This document shows, in pieces, positions 23,558 to 32,714 of a stretch of DNA of 64,000 nt. The notes under the pieces are model-generated. The model had not been told where the DNA came from and searched no databases. It saw nothing but the letters and a program-made list of their open reading frames with translations. The translations under genes and the position numbers were made by a program. Each line of letters opens with the position of its first letter. Positions within the stretch are counted from its first letter, which is position 1. Location: contig CAWUFE020000009.1 in assembly GCA_963921345.3 (NCBI GenBank), positions 372,001-436,000 of the forward strand. Direction: 5' to 3'. This DNA is from Hoeflea_A sp963921345 (GTDB taxonomy: Bacteria > Pseudomonadota > Alphaproteobacteria > Rhizobiales > Rhizobiaceae).

Positions 23558-25189
23558 ATGAACACCGATTCAACGGCATTTGATTACGTGATCGTCGGCG
23601 GCGGGGTCGCCGGTGTCTACAGCGCCTGGCGCATCCTGCAGGACGCCCACGACAAGGGCGGCGAGATCCCCTCGGTGCTGGTGCTGGAGCAGAACGACCG
23701 GATCGGCGGACGGCTGCTTTCGCTGGAGCCGCCGGGCATCCCCGATTCGCGCGTCGAAATCGGCGGCATGCGCTACAGCGACGCACATCGCTGGGTCTGC
23801 AGCCTGACCGAACATCTGGGCCTAGCCTATCAGCCGTTGCCGTCCGACCGGCCGGAGAACATCGCCTATCTGCGCTCGACGCTGCTGCGCTACCAGGACC
23901 GGACGGATGCTTCCAAGATCCCCTACAATCTCGCGCCGGACGAGCGTAGCGCCAAAGACCTGTCGTCACTGATCATGCTGTCGGCGCAACGGGCGATCCG
24001 CGAGATCACCGGCGACCCGAATGCCCAGCCGACGCCGCAGGAATGGGAAAAAGCCCGCGACACAGGCCGCTTCGACGGTCAGCGTCTGCAGGATGTGTCG
24101 CTGCGCTATGTGATCCTCAACACGGTCAGCCACGAAGCCTTCAAGATGCAGGAGGACATCGGCGGTTACGACAGCGTGCTTCATACCTGGAACGCTATCG
24201 ACGGATACCCCTGGAACCTGGGGGATTTCGCCCATCCGGTGAAGTTTCATCACACGATCGACGGCTACGACCAGATCCCCATCCAGCTGGCGCATTTGAC
24301 CGCCGAACTGGGCGGCACGGCCTGCACCCGCACAGCCGTGACCGAGCTGGATCATGACCAGGCGACGGGCCTATTCACCGTGACGGCGCAGCCGGGGGAT
24401 GAGCCGTCTCCGACATCCTACACGGCGAAGAAAGTCATCGTGGCCGCGCCGCTGCGCTCGATCGAGATCCTCAACCGCCACAACAACTTCTTCTGGGATC
24501 CGGGCTCCGACGAGGAGGACCGGTTCAAATGCGTCACGCCGATCCCGCTGTTCAAGCTGGCCCTGTGCTATTCGAAACCCTGGTGGCAGGACCTGCCGCC
24601 GGTCGAAGTTCCGGGTGAGGGCGAGCGCCGGATCACCAAGGGCAAGTCGAACACCGATCTGCCGATCCGCCAGTGCTACTACTGGTGGACCGACGAGGAC
24701 ACCGGCAGGTCGGTCATCCTGATCTATGACGACGGCACCGATCTGAGCTACTGGGCGGGGCTGCGCAACCGCACGGAAGACCGCTACCCTTACGATCCCG
24801 GCCAGGCCGGCGGGGCGGAAGAGACGCCGCAATGGGTGAAGCACCGGGCGCCGCGGCTGATGGCCGAGGAGGTGCACCGGCAGCTGTTGATCATGCACGG
24901 TCTTTCGGAAGACGACGTCTCGGTCCCCAAACCCTACGCGTCGTCCTACATGGACTGGGGCGAAGACCCCTATGGCGGCGGTGCCAATTTCTGGCATGTC
25001 GGCGTCGACAGCGTCACGGCTGCCAAGCAGATCGTGCAGCCCTTCGACATGGAATTGTATGTCTGCGGCGAATGCTGGTCGCACGCGCAGGGGTGGGTCG
25101 AAGGCGCCCTGCAGACCTGCGAAGACATGCTGCAGTGCCACCTGAATCTGGGCGAACCCGGCTGGTACAAGCCTAAAGCCGACAACTGA
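23558..25189 (+). CDS. Flavin-containing amine oxidase (L-amino acid oxidase-like)
   Basis: A 543-residue FAD enzyme. The dinucleotide fold is DYVIVGGGVAGVYSAW (9-24) with IGGRLLSLEPPG as the second FAD contact, and the C-terminal FAD motif appears as YVCGECWSHAQGWVEGAL. Family members oxidise an amino group to an imine, which hydrolyses to a keto compound plus ammonia, with H2O2 formed. No signal peptide is visible, so it is cytoplasmic. RIGGMRYSDAHRW matches the GGMR substrate-side segment of amino acid oxidases. It sits between the ThDP enzyme and the glyoxalase-fold gene with AGAAG-type ribosome site upstream. The amino acid used is unknown. Confidence 0.87.
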   Translation: MNTDSTAFDYVIVGGGVAGVYSAWRILQDAHDKGGEIPSVLVLEQNDRIGGRLLSLEPPGIPDSRVEIGGMRYSDAHRWVCSLTEHLGLAYQPLPSDRPENIAYLRSTLLRYQDRTDASKIPYNLAPDERSAKDLSSLIMLSAQRAIREITGDPNAQPTPQEWEKARDTGRFDGQRLQDVSLRYVILNTVSHEAFKMQEDIGGYDSVLHTWNAIDGYPWNLGDFAHPVKFHHTIDGYDQIPIQLAHLTAELGGTACTRTAVTELDHDQATGLFTVTAQPGDEPSPTSYTAKKVIVAAPLRSIEILNRHNNFFWDPGSDEEDRFKCVTPIPLFKLALCYSKPWWQDLPPVEVPGEGERRITKGKSNTDLPIRQCYYWWTDEDTGRSVILIYDDGTDLSYWAGLRNRTEDRYPYDPGQAGGAEETPQWVKHRAPRLMAEEVHRQLLIMHGLSEDDVSVPKPYASSYMDWGEDPYGGGANFWHVGVDSVTAAKQIVQPFDMELYVCGECWSHAQGWVEGALQTCEDMLQCHLNLGEPGWYKPKADN

Positions 25190-25201
25190 AGGAACGAAAA
25201 G

Positions 25202-25642
25202 ATGACATCCACGCTGGGCCACATCAACATCGTGACTGACGACGTACAGGGGACCGCGGACTTCTTTGTCAGGAATTTCGATTTCAAGGCCGGCGCGCTT
25301 GCCAAGCTGTCGGCCCATTGGGTCTCGGTCCTCACCCGGCTGCCGGACGCCTCGGCCGAATTCATTCCGCTGACGTCCGAAACCGAGAAAGTGCGCATCG
25401 AGGTGCTGCAGTACATCCATCCGACATCGCCGCCGGAATCGCCGGGAACCGGCGTCCCGAACATCACCGGGTACCGGCACATCGGATTTGTCGTCGATGA
25501 CATCGACGCCAAGACGGCCGACCTGAAAAGCCAGGGGTTCGAGTTCCTGAGCGAGCCGCAGACCGTCGCCGACAGAAACATCCGGATCGTCTATTTCATC
25601 GGGCCGGAAGGAATCCTGATCGAACTGTCACAGCACCTGTAG
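25202..25642 (+). CDS. VOC/glyoxalase-fold metalloprotein
   Basis: A 146-residue vicinal-oxygen-chelate protein with two beta-alpha-beta-beta-beta units. Likely metal ligands are H7 (LGHINIV), E67 (VRIEVLQY), H93 (GYRHIGFVVDD) and E141 (GILIELSQ). This H/E/H/E set is the pattern of glyoxalase I and methylmalonyl-CoA epimerase rather than the 2-His-1-Glu set of ring-cleaving dioxygenases, so isomerisation or epimerisation next to a carbonyl is the best guess. It starts 12 bp after the amine oxidase with GAAGGA upstream, so it is in the same operon as the ThDP enzyme. An acyloin or hydroxy-keto product would suit such an enzyme. Confidence 0.85.
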   Translation: MTSTLGHINIVTDDVQGTADFFVRNFDFKAGALAKLSAHWVSVLTRLPDASAEFIPLTSETEKVRIEVLQYIHPTSPPESPGTGVPNITGYRHIGFVVDDIDAKTADLKSQGFEFLSEPQTVADRNIRIVYFIGPEGILIELSQHL

Positions 25643-25663
25643 GCCAGATCCGACGGCCGCGGT

Positions 25664-26878
25664 TCAAACCGCGGCTGTTTTCGCCTTCTCGATGATCCGC
25701 TGCATGTTCTGCGGATCGAAAAACTCGCCGACGCCGACGGTCTGGGCAAAAACCCCGAAATAGGCTTCGGTATCCTCCTGATTGCCGTAAAGCGCGCCGA
25801 ACAGCTCGATCATCTCCTGCGGCGGATCTTCCAGTTTGCCCATTTCGTAGGAGAAGTGCAGCATCGGCAACGACTGGGCGTCGCGCTCCGCCTCGAAAGC
25901 CGCCAAAGCCTCCGGCCCGCCGGTTTCGGCGCCCAGGGCCTGGTGCACCGCCACTGCCAGGTTTTCGGCATCGCGCAGCGCGTGCGACATGCCGGCTGCC
26001 GAAATCGGATCGACCGTCAAGCCGGCATCGCCGACGAGCGCCCAGCCGGGGCCGTAAGCCTTTCGGCTGAAGCCCGTCGTCGCGCCGAACCGCCACTCGG
26101 TCGCACGCTTTGCCGCGCGCACCCGCTCGCCCATCTCGGGCGAGAATTCGGCAAGCTCGGCATGGAGGTTCTTTTCCGGGTCCGTCCGCTGCACGCCGAA
26201 ATCCTCGTAGCGGCAGCACATGCCGGCCAGGGTCTGATTGTCGTTGGTCGCCCAGCTGTAGAACATGCGGCCGGGGCGCGACACGAATTCCATGTCGTTG
26301 AGCGGCAGGTCGTCGAAATAGGCGAAATACATGCCCTGGGCCTGCGGATGGGCGTTGGCCACCTCGGCGTCGACCATTTTGGCAATCGAGGAGTTGCTGC
26401 CGTCGGCGCCGATGACGATGCGCGCCGATTCCTTGCCGGCCTCTCCGTTGCGTCCCGCGGTTTTGATGCCCACGACCTGGTCGTTCTCCCAGATCAGGTC
26501 GGTAACCGAACATTCCGGCCGGTACTCCGCGCCCGCCTCGATCGCCGCGTCGACCAGCAGATCGTCGAGGACCTTTCGCTTCGGGGCAATTGCCACGTCG
26601 ACGTCGCCGGCAGCGGGTGCCGGCCCGGTCAGCGAGATTTCACCGAGATCGAGCACGAACCGCTTCATCGGCGTGCATCCGGTTGCATTGACGCGGTCGA
26701 GCAGGCCCCAGTCCTTCAGTTTTTTTGCCCCGGCATGCCAGATCATGTGGGTCGAAATAGGCATGTCGCTGCCTTTGGCGTCCCGATCCACGAGCAGGAC
26801 CTTGAGGCCCTTGCGGGCCAGCAACATGGCGGTTGAAGCTCCGGCGCAGCGAGCGCCGACAATGATGGCATCGTACAT
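25664..26878 (-). CDS. FAD-dependent monooxygenase / geranylgeranyl-reductase-like
   Basis: A 404-residue flavoprotein of the PHBH/GGR superfamily. The N-terminal FAD fold is AIIVGARCAGASTAMLLARK (4-23) and the GD motif is WALVGDAGLTVDPISAAGMS, followed by the helix HALRDAENLAVAV. Start ATG at 26878 has GAGGA eight bases upstream. The family includes single-component hydroxylases, halogenases and prenyl reductases; no halogenase WxWxIP motif is seen. It converges on the ThDP-oxidase-VOC operon with 21 bp between stops and is in the same direction as the cyclase gene. A role in tailoring the product of that operon is inference. Confidence 0.83.
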   Translation of the reverse strand: MYDAIIVGARCAGASTAMLLARKGLKVLLVDRDAKGSDMPISTHMIWHAGAKKLKDWGLLDRVNATGCTPMKRFVLDLGEISLTGPAPAAGDVDVAIAPKRKVLDDLLVDAAIEAGAEYRPECSVTDLIWENDQVVGIKTAGRNGEAGKESARIVIGADGSNSSIAKMVDAEVANAHPQAQGMYFAYFDDLPLNDMEFVSRPGRMFYSWATNDNQTLAGMCCRYEDFGVQRTDPEKNLHAELAEFSPEMGERVRAAKRATEWRFGATTGFSRKAYGPGWALVGDAGLTVDPISAAGMSHALRDAENLAVAVHQALGAETGGPEALAAFEAERDAQSLPMLHFSYEMGKLEDPPQEMIELFGALYGNQEDTEAYFGVFAQTVGVGEFFDPQNMQRIIEKAKTAAV

Positions 26879-26947
26879 CTGCAATTCCTCCAATTGACTG
26901 TCGGGCTCAGTTTTGAATCCGCATCAGGTCGAGATGGCTGAGAACGG

Positions 26948-29900
26948 TCAATCTGTCACAGCCGTGGAATCGGTAGCGTTGACATTTGCCAACCTCTGCA
27001 GCAACTGCCGCGCATTTCTGACATCGGCGCACCGCGACGGCTTCTCGATATGAGACAACGCTCCGGTGAGAACATCAATCGCCTCCTGTCGGCGGCCGAT
27101 GCTGTTCAGATGATCGGCCAGTCCTGTCGAGGCGCGCAGGCACCAGCCTCGCGCACCCTGCCGGGTGGCGATGTCGACTGCCTTTCGCAGCTCGGCCGCA
27201 ACCGCATCATCGTCGAATTTGTCCAGCTTGCGCATGGCTTCGGCACGAACCCGGTGGATTTCACTGAGCTGCCAGATCTCGCCAAATCGCCCGACCCTGT
27301 CCTCGGCTCTTTGCAAAAAGTCGAGCGCTTCGCTTGCGGCGCCGCTTTCGCACTGCACGGACGCAATCATGGTCCAGAAGTGAGGGATGACGATCTCGGC
27401 CCCGGTCGATCGGAAACCGTCCGCTCCGGCGGCCATCTCCTCCAGGCCGGACGGATCGTTTTTTTCATGAAAGTCGATATAGCCCAGGTAGACCCGGCTG
27501 AAGGCGTGCACATAGTCGTATCCCTGCGTTTTGCCGATGGCCAGGCTCTCCCGCACCAGCGACCGCGCCTTGGGCCAGGCGCCGCACAGAATGGGAACTG
27601 TCGCTCCCCAGATCATTGCCCAGGCGAGGGAATAGGAGTGATTGAGGGCGCGCGCCGTGCGTTCCGCCTGCTCGACAAGCTCCAGCGCCTCGTCCGGTTC
27701 GCCCGTGATCCACAGGGCGATGGATTGGTGAACCATCGCCACGACTTCGAGATCGGTCGAGTAGAGATTGACCAGCGCCCGGTGCCGGTCCGCCGAGAAC
27801 CGGCCGCGCATCGACTCGCAATATCGGATCGCATCGCCGAACCGGCCGCTGTAAAACGCCACCTGCAGCGAAACCATGTCGCCGATCAGCAGCGAATCGT
27901 TGGTTTGGCTCTCGTCGGCGACGATCCTGATCTGCTCGTGAATTGCCGCGCCCTGTTCGATCCGCCCGCTGGCGTTTCTCGAGACCCACGCGCCCCAGAG
28001 GATCCACAGCTGCTCCTTCGGATCCTGCGCGGCTCCGCTCAATTGCGATGCGCGCGTATAGGCATTCTGCACATCCGGCGCCGCCCAGCCGTCGCTGAGC
28101 ATCAACGCTGTGCCGACCGACGCCTGCAGGCGCATTTCCAGGAGATCGCGCTGCTGCGAGGCATCGAGTGAGCCGAGGAGATCCAGGCCCTTGTTCAGAT
28201 GGGCGATGGCCTCCTCCACGGCGGAGGCACTGATGGCGACACGTCCCGCCGAGAGATATTGATCGGCGGCAAGTGCGGCGTCGCCGGATTCGGCAAGATG
28301 GTGAGCCAGGATGATCGGTCTGTTTTCCGACGACCGGGAGAAGGGCCCCCGAAGGGCGCCGGCTATCTGTCCGTGAACTGCTCGACGGCGCGCCTTGAGC
28401 TGGGACAGGTAGGCCGTTTCCTGCAACAGCGCATGGGTGAACTGATATCTGCCGGCGTCCCCGTCGTCCTGCACCAGGACGCCAAGTTCGCAAAGGCTGG
28501 CCAGGTGTCGATGCAGCACGTCGGGCGCAATGCCGGTGACAAATCCGAGCAGGTCGGCGACGAACGAGCGCCCGATCGTGGCCGCCGCCTGGGCGACGGG
28601 CTTGGCGCTGGGTCGCTGATCAAGCCTGGCGGAAAACGACGCCTGCAACGTCGAGGGGATGTCGAGCTGCAGCACCGTTTCCTTGAGTTCATAGCTGCTG
28701 TCGGTTTTCGTCAGCTGGCCTGATTCCAGCACCGACTTTGTCAGTTCCTTGACGAACAGCGGCACGCCGTCCGTATTCGACACGATCGTTGCAATGGCGT
28801 CCTCCGGCAGGGCAAGTCCGTCGGTCGCCTGAAGAATGAGTTGACGCGCATGTTCATCCGAAAGCGCGTCGAGATCCATGCGGTCGATGCCTTCGAGGCC
28901 GGCCCATCTCGTCAGATCGGTTTCCGGTCTGACTGTCAGCAATACGAGGATGGCGTCGTCTTTTGCGCGCGCGATGATATCGTCGAGGACGAGCAGCGTC
29001 GACGGGTCGATCCAGTGGACGTCTTCGACCATGATCAACAGCGGTTCAGCCGCCGCCGACCGCGTCAGCAGATTGACCACGGTTTCTATGGTTCGCTGGC
29101 GTCGAAGTTTGCGGCTCAGGCCCTGCACGCTGGGGTGCTCGTCGACGGGAAGTTCCAGCAGCGACGCCACGAAAGAGGTTGCCGGTTCCCGCTCCATTCC
29201 GGCGCTTTCGACCAGAGCGGCAATCGCCGTGGCATCGGCCGAACCGGTCTCCTTGCGGGGCATTCCCAGCATTCGGCCGATTTCTTCGACGGCCGGGAAT
29301 AGCGGCGTGTTCTGGTGAAACGAGGATCCCTGGAGCCGGATCAGGCGGTGGGAGCTGCCCGAGATTCCGTCATAGAATGCCTGGACCAGCCGGGTTTTGC
29401 CGACCCCGGCCTGACCGACGATCTGGATCGCACCGCCCTTGCCGCTTTTTGTCGATTGCCAGAGCGACCCGATCCGTCGCGACTCGGCCTGGCGGCCGAC
29501 CAGCGGTGCCATCCGCCTGCCTTCTCCGGCCTCGAGCCAGTCCGCACCCGAATGGGTGTCGTCGACGCACCAAAGCCGAACCGGTTGCTCCACCCCGGCG
29601 ACACTCTTTTGGCCGAGATCGGTCAGGGCGAACGCGTCTCCGACAAGCTTGCGGGTGCTGTCGGCGATGACAACGGTGCCGGGCCTGGCCAGCGACTGGA
29701 TCCTGGCAGCCACATTGGGCGTGGCGCCGACGGCGATTTCCTGTTGTGCGGTCCCTTTGCCGATGGTTTCGCCGACCATGACCAGGCCCGTTGCGATGCC
29801 GACGCGGGCGGCGAGCGCGGTTCCGTCGGAAGCGGTCATCTTTCCCGTCGACTCGGCCATGGCGAAGCCGGCGAGGACGGCGCGCTGTGCATCGTTTTCA

Positions 29901-30349
29901 TGGGCGACCGGCCAGCCGAAATAGGCCAGGATGCCGTCGCCCAGATATTGTGCGATGAAGCCGCCCCATTGCTGCACCAGCGCGTCGCAGGCCTTCTGAT
30001 ATTTGCGGATGGCGTCGGAAAGATCCTCCGGATCCATGCGATTTGACATCGCCGTCGATCCGACCAGGTCGCAGAACAAAACGGTGATTTGCCGCCTTTC
30101 CGGTGCCGTGTCCGCTTCCGGAGGCGATGCTTCTTCCGGTTCTCCGCCATTGCGCAGCTGATCGATGGCGACCAGGATCCGCAATCGATCGCCAAGCGGA
30201 ATATTCAACTCCTTCAGATCGGAACTGTTGATCTGCGGAAGGACGTCAAAACCTATCTCGCTGGTTTCGAAGAGCGTGGCATAACGCTCCATCCCGCAAC
30301 GAGCTAACCATTGCTTAACGCTGTCCGGCTCTTCCACCGAATCGTGCAT
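26948..30349 (-). CDS. SAM domain - class III adenylate/guanylate cyclase - AAA ATPase - TPR protein
   Basis: A large 1133-residue cytoplasmic signalling protein. Order: SAM domain (about 10-66, VKQWLARCGMERYATLFE), class III cyclase domain (about 86-265) with both metal aspartates (D94 in CDLVGSTA, D138 in LGDGILAYFG), an AAA/STAND-type ATPase with Walker A GQAGVGKT (312-319) and Walker B IMVEDVHWIDPS, then a long helical TPR-like region to the C-terminus. The intact metal residues suggest cyclase activity; whether the product is cAMP or cGMP is not decided. The ATPase-TPR part usually senses a ligand or partner. It follows the FAD enzyme gene direction and lies 5 kb from a Crp-type regulator. 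Confidence 0.9.
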   Translation of the reverse strand: MHDSVEEPDSVKQWLARCGMERYATLFETSEIGFDVLPQINSSDLKELNIPLGDRLRILVAIDQLRNGGEPEEASPPEADTAPERRQITVLFCDLVGSTAMSNRMDPEDLSDAIRKYQKACDALVQQWGGFIAQYLGDGILAYFGWPVAHENDAQRAVLAGFAMAESTGKMTASDGTALAARVGIATGLVMVGETIGKGTAQQEIAVGATPNVAARIQSLARPGTVVIADSTRKLVGDAFALTDLGQKSVAGVEQPVRLWCVDDTHSGADWLEAGEGRRMAPLVGRQAESRRIGSLWQSTKSGKGGAIQIVGQAGVGKTRLVQAFYDGISGSSHRLIRLQGSSFHQNTPLFPAVEEIGRMLGMPRKETGSADATAIAALVESAGMEREPATSFVASLLELPVDEHPSVQGLSRKLRRQRTIETVVNLLTRSAAAEPLLIMVEDVHWIDPSTLLVLDDIIARAKDDAILVLLTVRPETDLTRWAGLEGIDRMDLDALSDEHARQLILQATDGLALPEDAIATIVSNTDGVPLFVKELTKSVLESGQLTKTDSSYELKETVLQLDIPSTLQASFSARLDQRPSAKPVAQAAATIGRSFVADLLGFVTGIAPDVLHRHLASLCELGVLVQDDGDAGRYQFTHALLQETAYLSQLKARRRAVHGQIAGALRGPFSRSSENRPIILAHHLAESGDAALAADQYLSAGRVAISASAVEEAIAHLNKGLDLLGSLDASQQRDLLEMRLQASVGTALMLSDGWAAPDVQNAYTRASQLSGAAQDPKEQLWILWGAWVSRNASGRIEQGAAIHEQIRIVADESQTNDSLLIGDMVSLQVAFYSGRFGDAIRYCESMRGRFSADRHRALVNLYSTDLEVVAMVHQSIALWITGEPDEALELVEQAERTARALNHSYSLAWAMIWGATVPILCGAWPKARSLVRESLAIGKTQGYDYVHAFSRVYLGYIDFHEKNDPSGLEEMAAGADGFRSTGAEIVIPHFWTMIASVQCESGAASEALDFLQRAEDRVGRFGEIWQLSEIHRVRAEAMRKLDKFDDDAVAAELRKAVDIATRQGARGWCLRASTGLADHLNSIGRRQEAIDVLTGALSHIEKPSRCADVRNARQLLQRLANVNATDSTAVTD

Positions 30350-30589
30350 TCGCGAATCCCATCTTCGAGAATACCGCCTTCATCCCGGCCTATTCTGAAC
30401 GTTCACTTTGAACTGTTTCACCGTAGACGTTCCGGCAACCGGCCTGTTTCAATTTCCCTTATATTTCAGTGATCTAAAGTACTCAGTCCCCGAATTTTTA
30501 ATCTTTGCCTTATGACGAAAGGAAGATTAGCACAAACGCAATCCAATAGAAGACGCGCCTGTCGATTTAATTACTAAATTTTCAGGGGA
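30350..30589. other. AT-rich intergenic region
   Basis: About 240 bp between two minus-strand genes, clearly more AT-rich than its surroundings (for example 30440-30500 and 30560-30585). It probably holds the promoter of the cyclase gene and the 3' end of the ABC exporter transcript's boundary. Only a 21-codon frame is open at 30513 and it has no ribosome site or known relatives that I recognise. Confidence 0.5.
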
Positions 30590-31474
30590 TCAGGCCTCGA
30601 TCCGCCTCCGACGGTACTCGCTCGCCAGCACGACGATCACCGCCGTGAACGCCAGCCCGTAACCCATTTGCCACCAGTCGATGCTGTCCAGGATCAGCTG
30701 CAAGAGGGCCGGCGGCCCTTCCAGCGGGTTGGTGAGCACGGCGAGCGCCTGCTCTTCGTTGGGAAAGCCTTCGAGCCGCCGGGCGAGAAAACCGGCGACC
30801 GGTCTGCCCGTGCTGCGGCCGAGGCTATTGAGGAACTCCAGCAGGATGACGACCGCCGGGATCAGGATGGCGAGCGGAATGCTCCAGCGGCGAAACAGGG
30901 TCGACAGGCCGGCCACCCAGGCAAGAAAGGGCGCGTACCATAGCAGGGTGAGCCCGAAATAGGCGGCGCCGACGACCCCCATGCGACCCAGGCTGTTGAC
31001 TGCAGCATAGGGCTCCGGCGCGGCAATCACCGGGTGCTGGGCGGCGAACACCAGGAGCATCCCCCAGACGATGAGGGCCGTCAGCACGGCAAAGACGAAA
31101 ATCAGGGCCGGGAAGATGGTGATGCCGGACAGCGACTTGCCGGTGAGGATCTTGAGGTCGCTCTGAGGCATCGACTTCCAGAACAGCAATGCGTTGTTGC
31201 GCCGGTCGGCGGAAAAGGCATCGGCATAGTAGAAGAACAGGCCGATCAGCAGATAGACCGACCAGATTCCGAAGATGCCGCCGATGATCACCTCGTAGAG
31301 CTGCGGGCTGGCAAGCACCGCGCCGGCCGGCAGGTCGAATTCGGAGCGGCCGGTGGTCAGCAACAGCACGATCCCGGCCATGACAACGACGATCAGGAAA
31401 ATCGGTGCATAAAAGAAGGCGATCCGGTGTTCCAGATATTCGCGTTTGATCAGGGCAAACAGGGCGCGCATCAT
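30590..31474 (-). CDS. ABC-2 type exporter, membrane subunit
   Basis: A 294-residue inner-membrane protein with about six hydrophobic segments, beginning MMRALFALIKREYLEHRIAF, a typical ABC-2 permease N-terminus. A cytoplasmic loop contains DRRNNALLFWKSMPQSDLKILTGK, common in this family. The ATG at 31474 overlaps the ATPase stop by four bases, so the two subunits are translationally coupled. With the YtrA-type GntR gene upstream the system resembles envelope-stress or drug-responsive exporters, but the cargo is unknown. Confidence 0.87.
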   Translation of the reverse strand: MMRALFALIKREYLEHRIAFFYAPIFLIVVVMAGIVLLLTTGRSEFDLPAGAVLASPQLYEVIIGGIFGIWSVYLLIGLFFYYADAFSADRRNNALLFWKSMPQSDLKILTGKSLSGITIFPALIFVFAVLTALIVWGMLLVFAAQHPVIAAPEPYAAVNSLGRMGVVGAAYFGLTLLWYAPFLAWVAGLSTLFRRWSIPLAILIPAVVILLEFLNSLGRSTGRPVAGFLARRLEGFPNEEQALAVLTNPLEGPPALLQLILDSIDWWQMGYGLAFTAVIVVLASEYRRRRIEA

Positions 31475-32346
31475 GCTTCTCCGGCGGGGCCGTTCTGGGC
31501 CAGGGTGACGAACAGATCGGAAAGGGTCGGCGTCGTCACCGGACCGAGCATTTGCAGGGTCTCATGCGGCTGGTCCTTGAACACCATCGCCGTCAGGTCG
31601 AAGCGTTTCTCGCTGAAGAGCGGGCCGAGTTTCTCCGCGTCGGCGACGCTGTCGCCGGTGACCAGCACCTGGGCATACATGTTGCCGACCTCCTCCATCG
31701 AGGCATCGAGGAAGATCTCGCCGTCGCGGATGAACAGGATGTCGGTGAGCATGAACTCGATCTCGTCGACCTGGTGGGTGGTGATCACGATGGTGCGTTC
31801 GGCGCTCATGTAGTCGTCCAGCAATCGCCGGTAGAACATCTTGCGAAACGGGATGTCGAGCCCCAGCGTCGGCTCGTCGAGCACCAGCAGCCGGGCGTCG
31901 ATGGCCATGACCACCGACAGGTGCAGTTGCGCCAGCATGCCCTTCGACAGGGTCTTGATCCGCAGGCCCGGCTTCAGCTTGGTATCCTGCAGGAAGGTCT
32001 CCGCCCTGCGCCGGTCGAAGGCCGGGTGAATGGCATCGACCATATCGAGCAGCTGGCGCACTCGCAGGAAGCGCGGCAGGCTGGCGACGTCGGAAATGAA
32101 GGCGACATCGCGCATCAGCCGGGCGCGGTGGCGGAACGGATCGAGCCCCAGGACTTCGATGCGTCCGCCGCAACTGGTCAGGCCGAGCAGCGCATTCAGC
32201 GTTGTGGTCTTGCCGGCCCCGTTCTCGCCGACCAGTCCGTAGATGCGGCCGGCCGGAATGGTGAAGTCGATGCCGCGCAGCACCTTCTTGCGGCCGAAGT
32301 TCTTGGTCAGACCGCTGACCCGGGCGATAACGGGAGCGTCGGTCAT
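31471..32346 (-). CDS. ABC-2 type exporter, ATP-binding subunit
   Basis: A 291-residue ABC ATPase. Walker A is GENGAGKTTT, the signature region is LSKGMLAQLHLSV (a degenerate LSGGQ), Walker B is LLVLDEPTLGLD and the switch His is in TTHQVDEIE. It energises the membrane subunit encoded downstream. Its start overlaps the gntR stop in an ATGA junction, so the gntR-ATPase-permease set is one operon. The LSKGM variant is common in YtrB-like subunits. Confidence 0.93.
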   Translation of the reverse strand: MTDAPVIARVSGLTKNFGRKKVLRGIDFTIPAGRIYGLVGENGAGKTTTLNALLGLTSCGGRIEVLGLDPFRHRARLMRDVAFISDVASLPRFLRVRQLLDMVDAIHPAFDRRRAETFLQDTKLKPGLRIKTLSKGMLAQLHLSVVMAIDARLLVLDEPTLGLDIPFRKMFYRRLLDDYMSAERTIVITTHQVDEIEFMLTDILFIRDGEIFLDASMEEVGNMYAQVLVTGDSVADAEKLGPLFSEKRFDLTAMVFKDQPHETLQMLGPVTTPTLSDLFVTLAQNGPAGEA

Positions 32347-32699
32347 TGGCCGCCTCCGTTTTCCAGAAGATCGGTGGCATCGAGATCGAGTGCTGCAATC
32401 CGCGCCCGGATGCGCGGCCATTCATCGGCCAGAAACTTCTGCCGCTCATGCGCCAGCAGCGCATCGCGCGCCCCCTCGGCAACAAACATGCCCAAACCCC
32501 TCTTGCGTGTGACCACATCCATATCCACCAGCGACTGATAGGCTCTGGTGACCGTCAGGGGGTTGACCGAAAGGTCCATGGCAATCTGGCGGACCGACGG
32601 CAACGCTTCGCCCTCGGGAATCGATCCGGTGAGGATCATCTCGATGAGCTGTTGCCGGATCTGCAGGAAGATCGGCTGCGCTTCGGTCCAGGACGTCAT
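32343..32699 (-). CDS. GntR family regulator, YtrA-like
   Basis: A 118-residue regulator: a winged helix-turn-helix (PIFLQIRQQLIEMILTGSI, LPSVRQIAMDLSVNPLTVTRAYQ) with only a short C-terminal helical tail (DEWPRIRARIAALDLDATDLL), the layout of the YtrA subfamily that controls ABC exporters. It is the first gene of the operon with the two exporter subunits (ATGA overlap) and probably represses it through the palindrome at 32715-32738. Start ATG at 32699 gives the family length. Confidence 0.9.
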   Translation of the reverse strand: MTSWTEAQPIFLQIRQQLIEMILTGSIPEGEALPSVRQIAMDLSVNPLTVTRAYQSLVDMDVVTRKRGLGMFVAEGARDALLAHERQKFLADEWPRIRARIAALDLDATDLLENGGGQ

Positions 32700-32714
32700 G
32701 CCATCCCCGGTTTT

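Noticed and set aside
25202..25642. VOC protein as extradiol or hydroxyphenylpyruvate dioxygenase
   Set aside because: It is a single short module with an H/E/H/E metal set, while those dioxygenases use 2-His-1-Glu and are longer.
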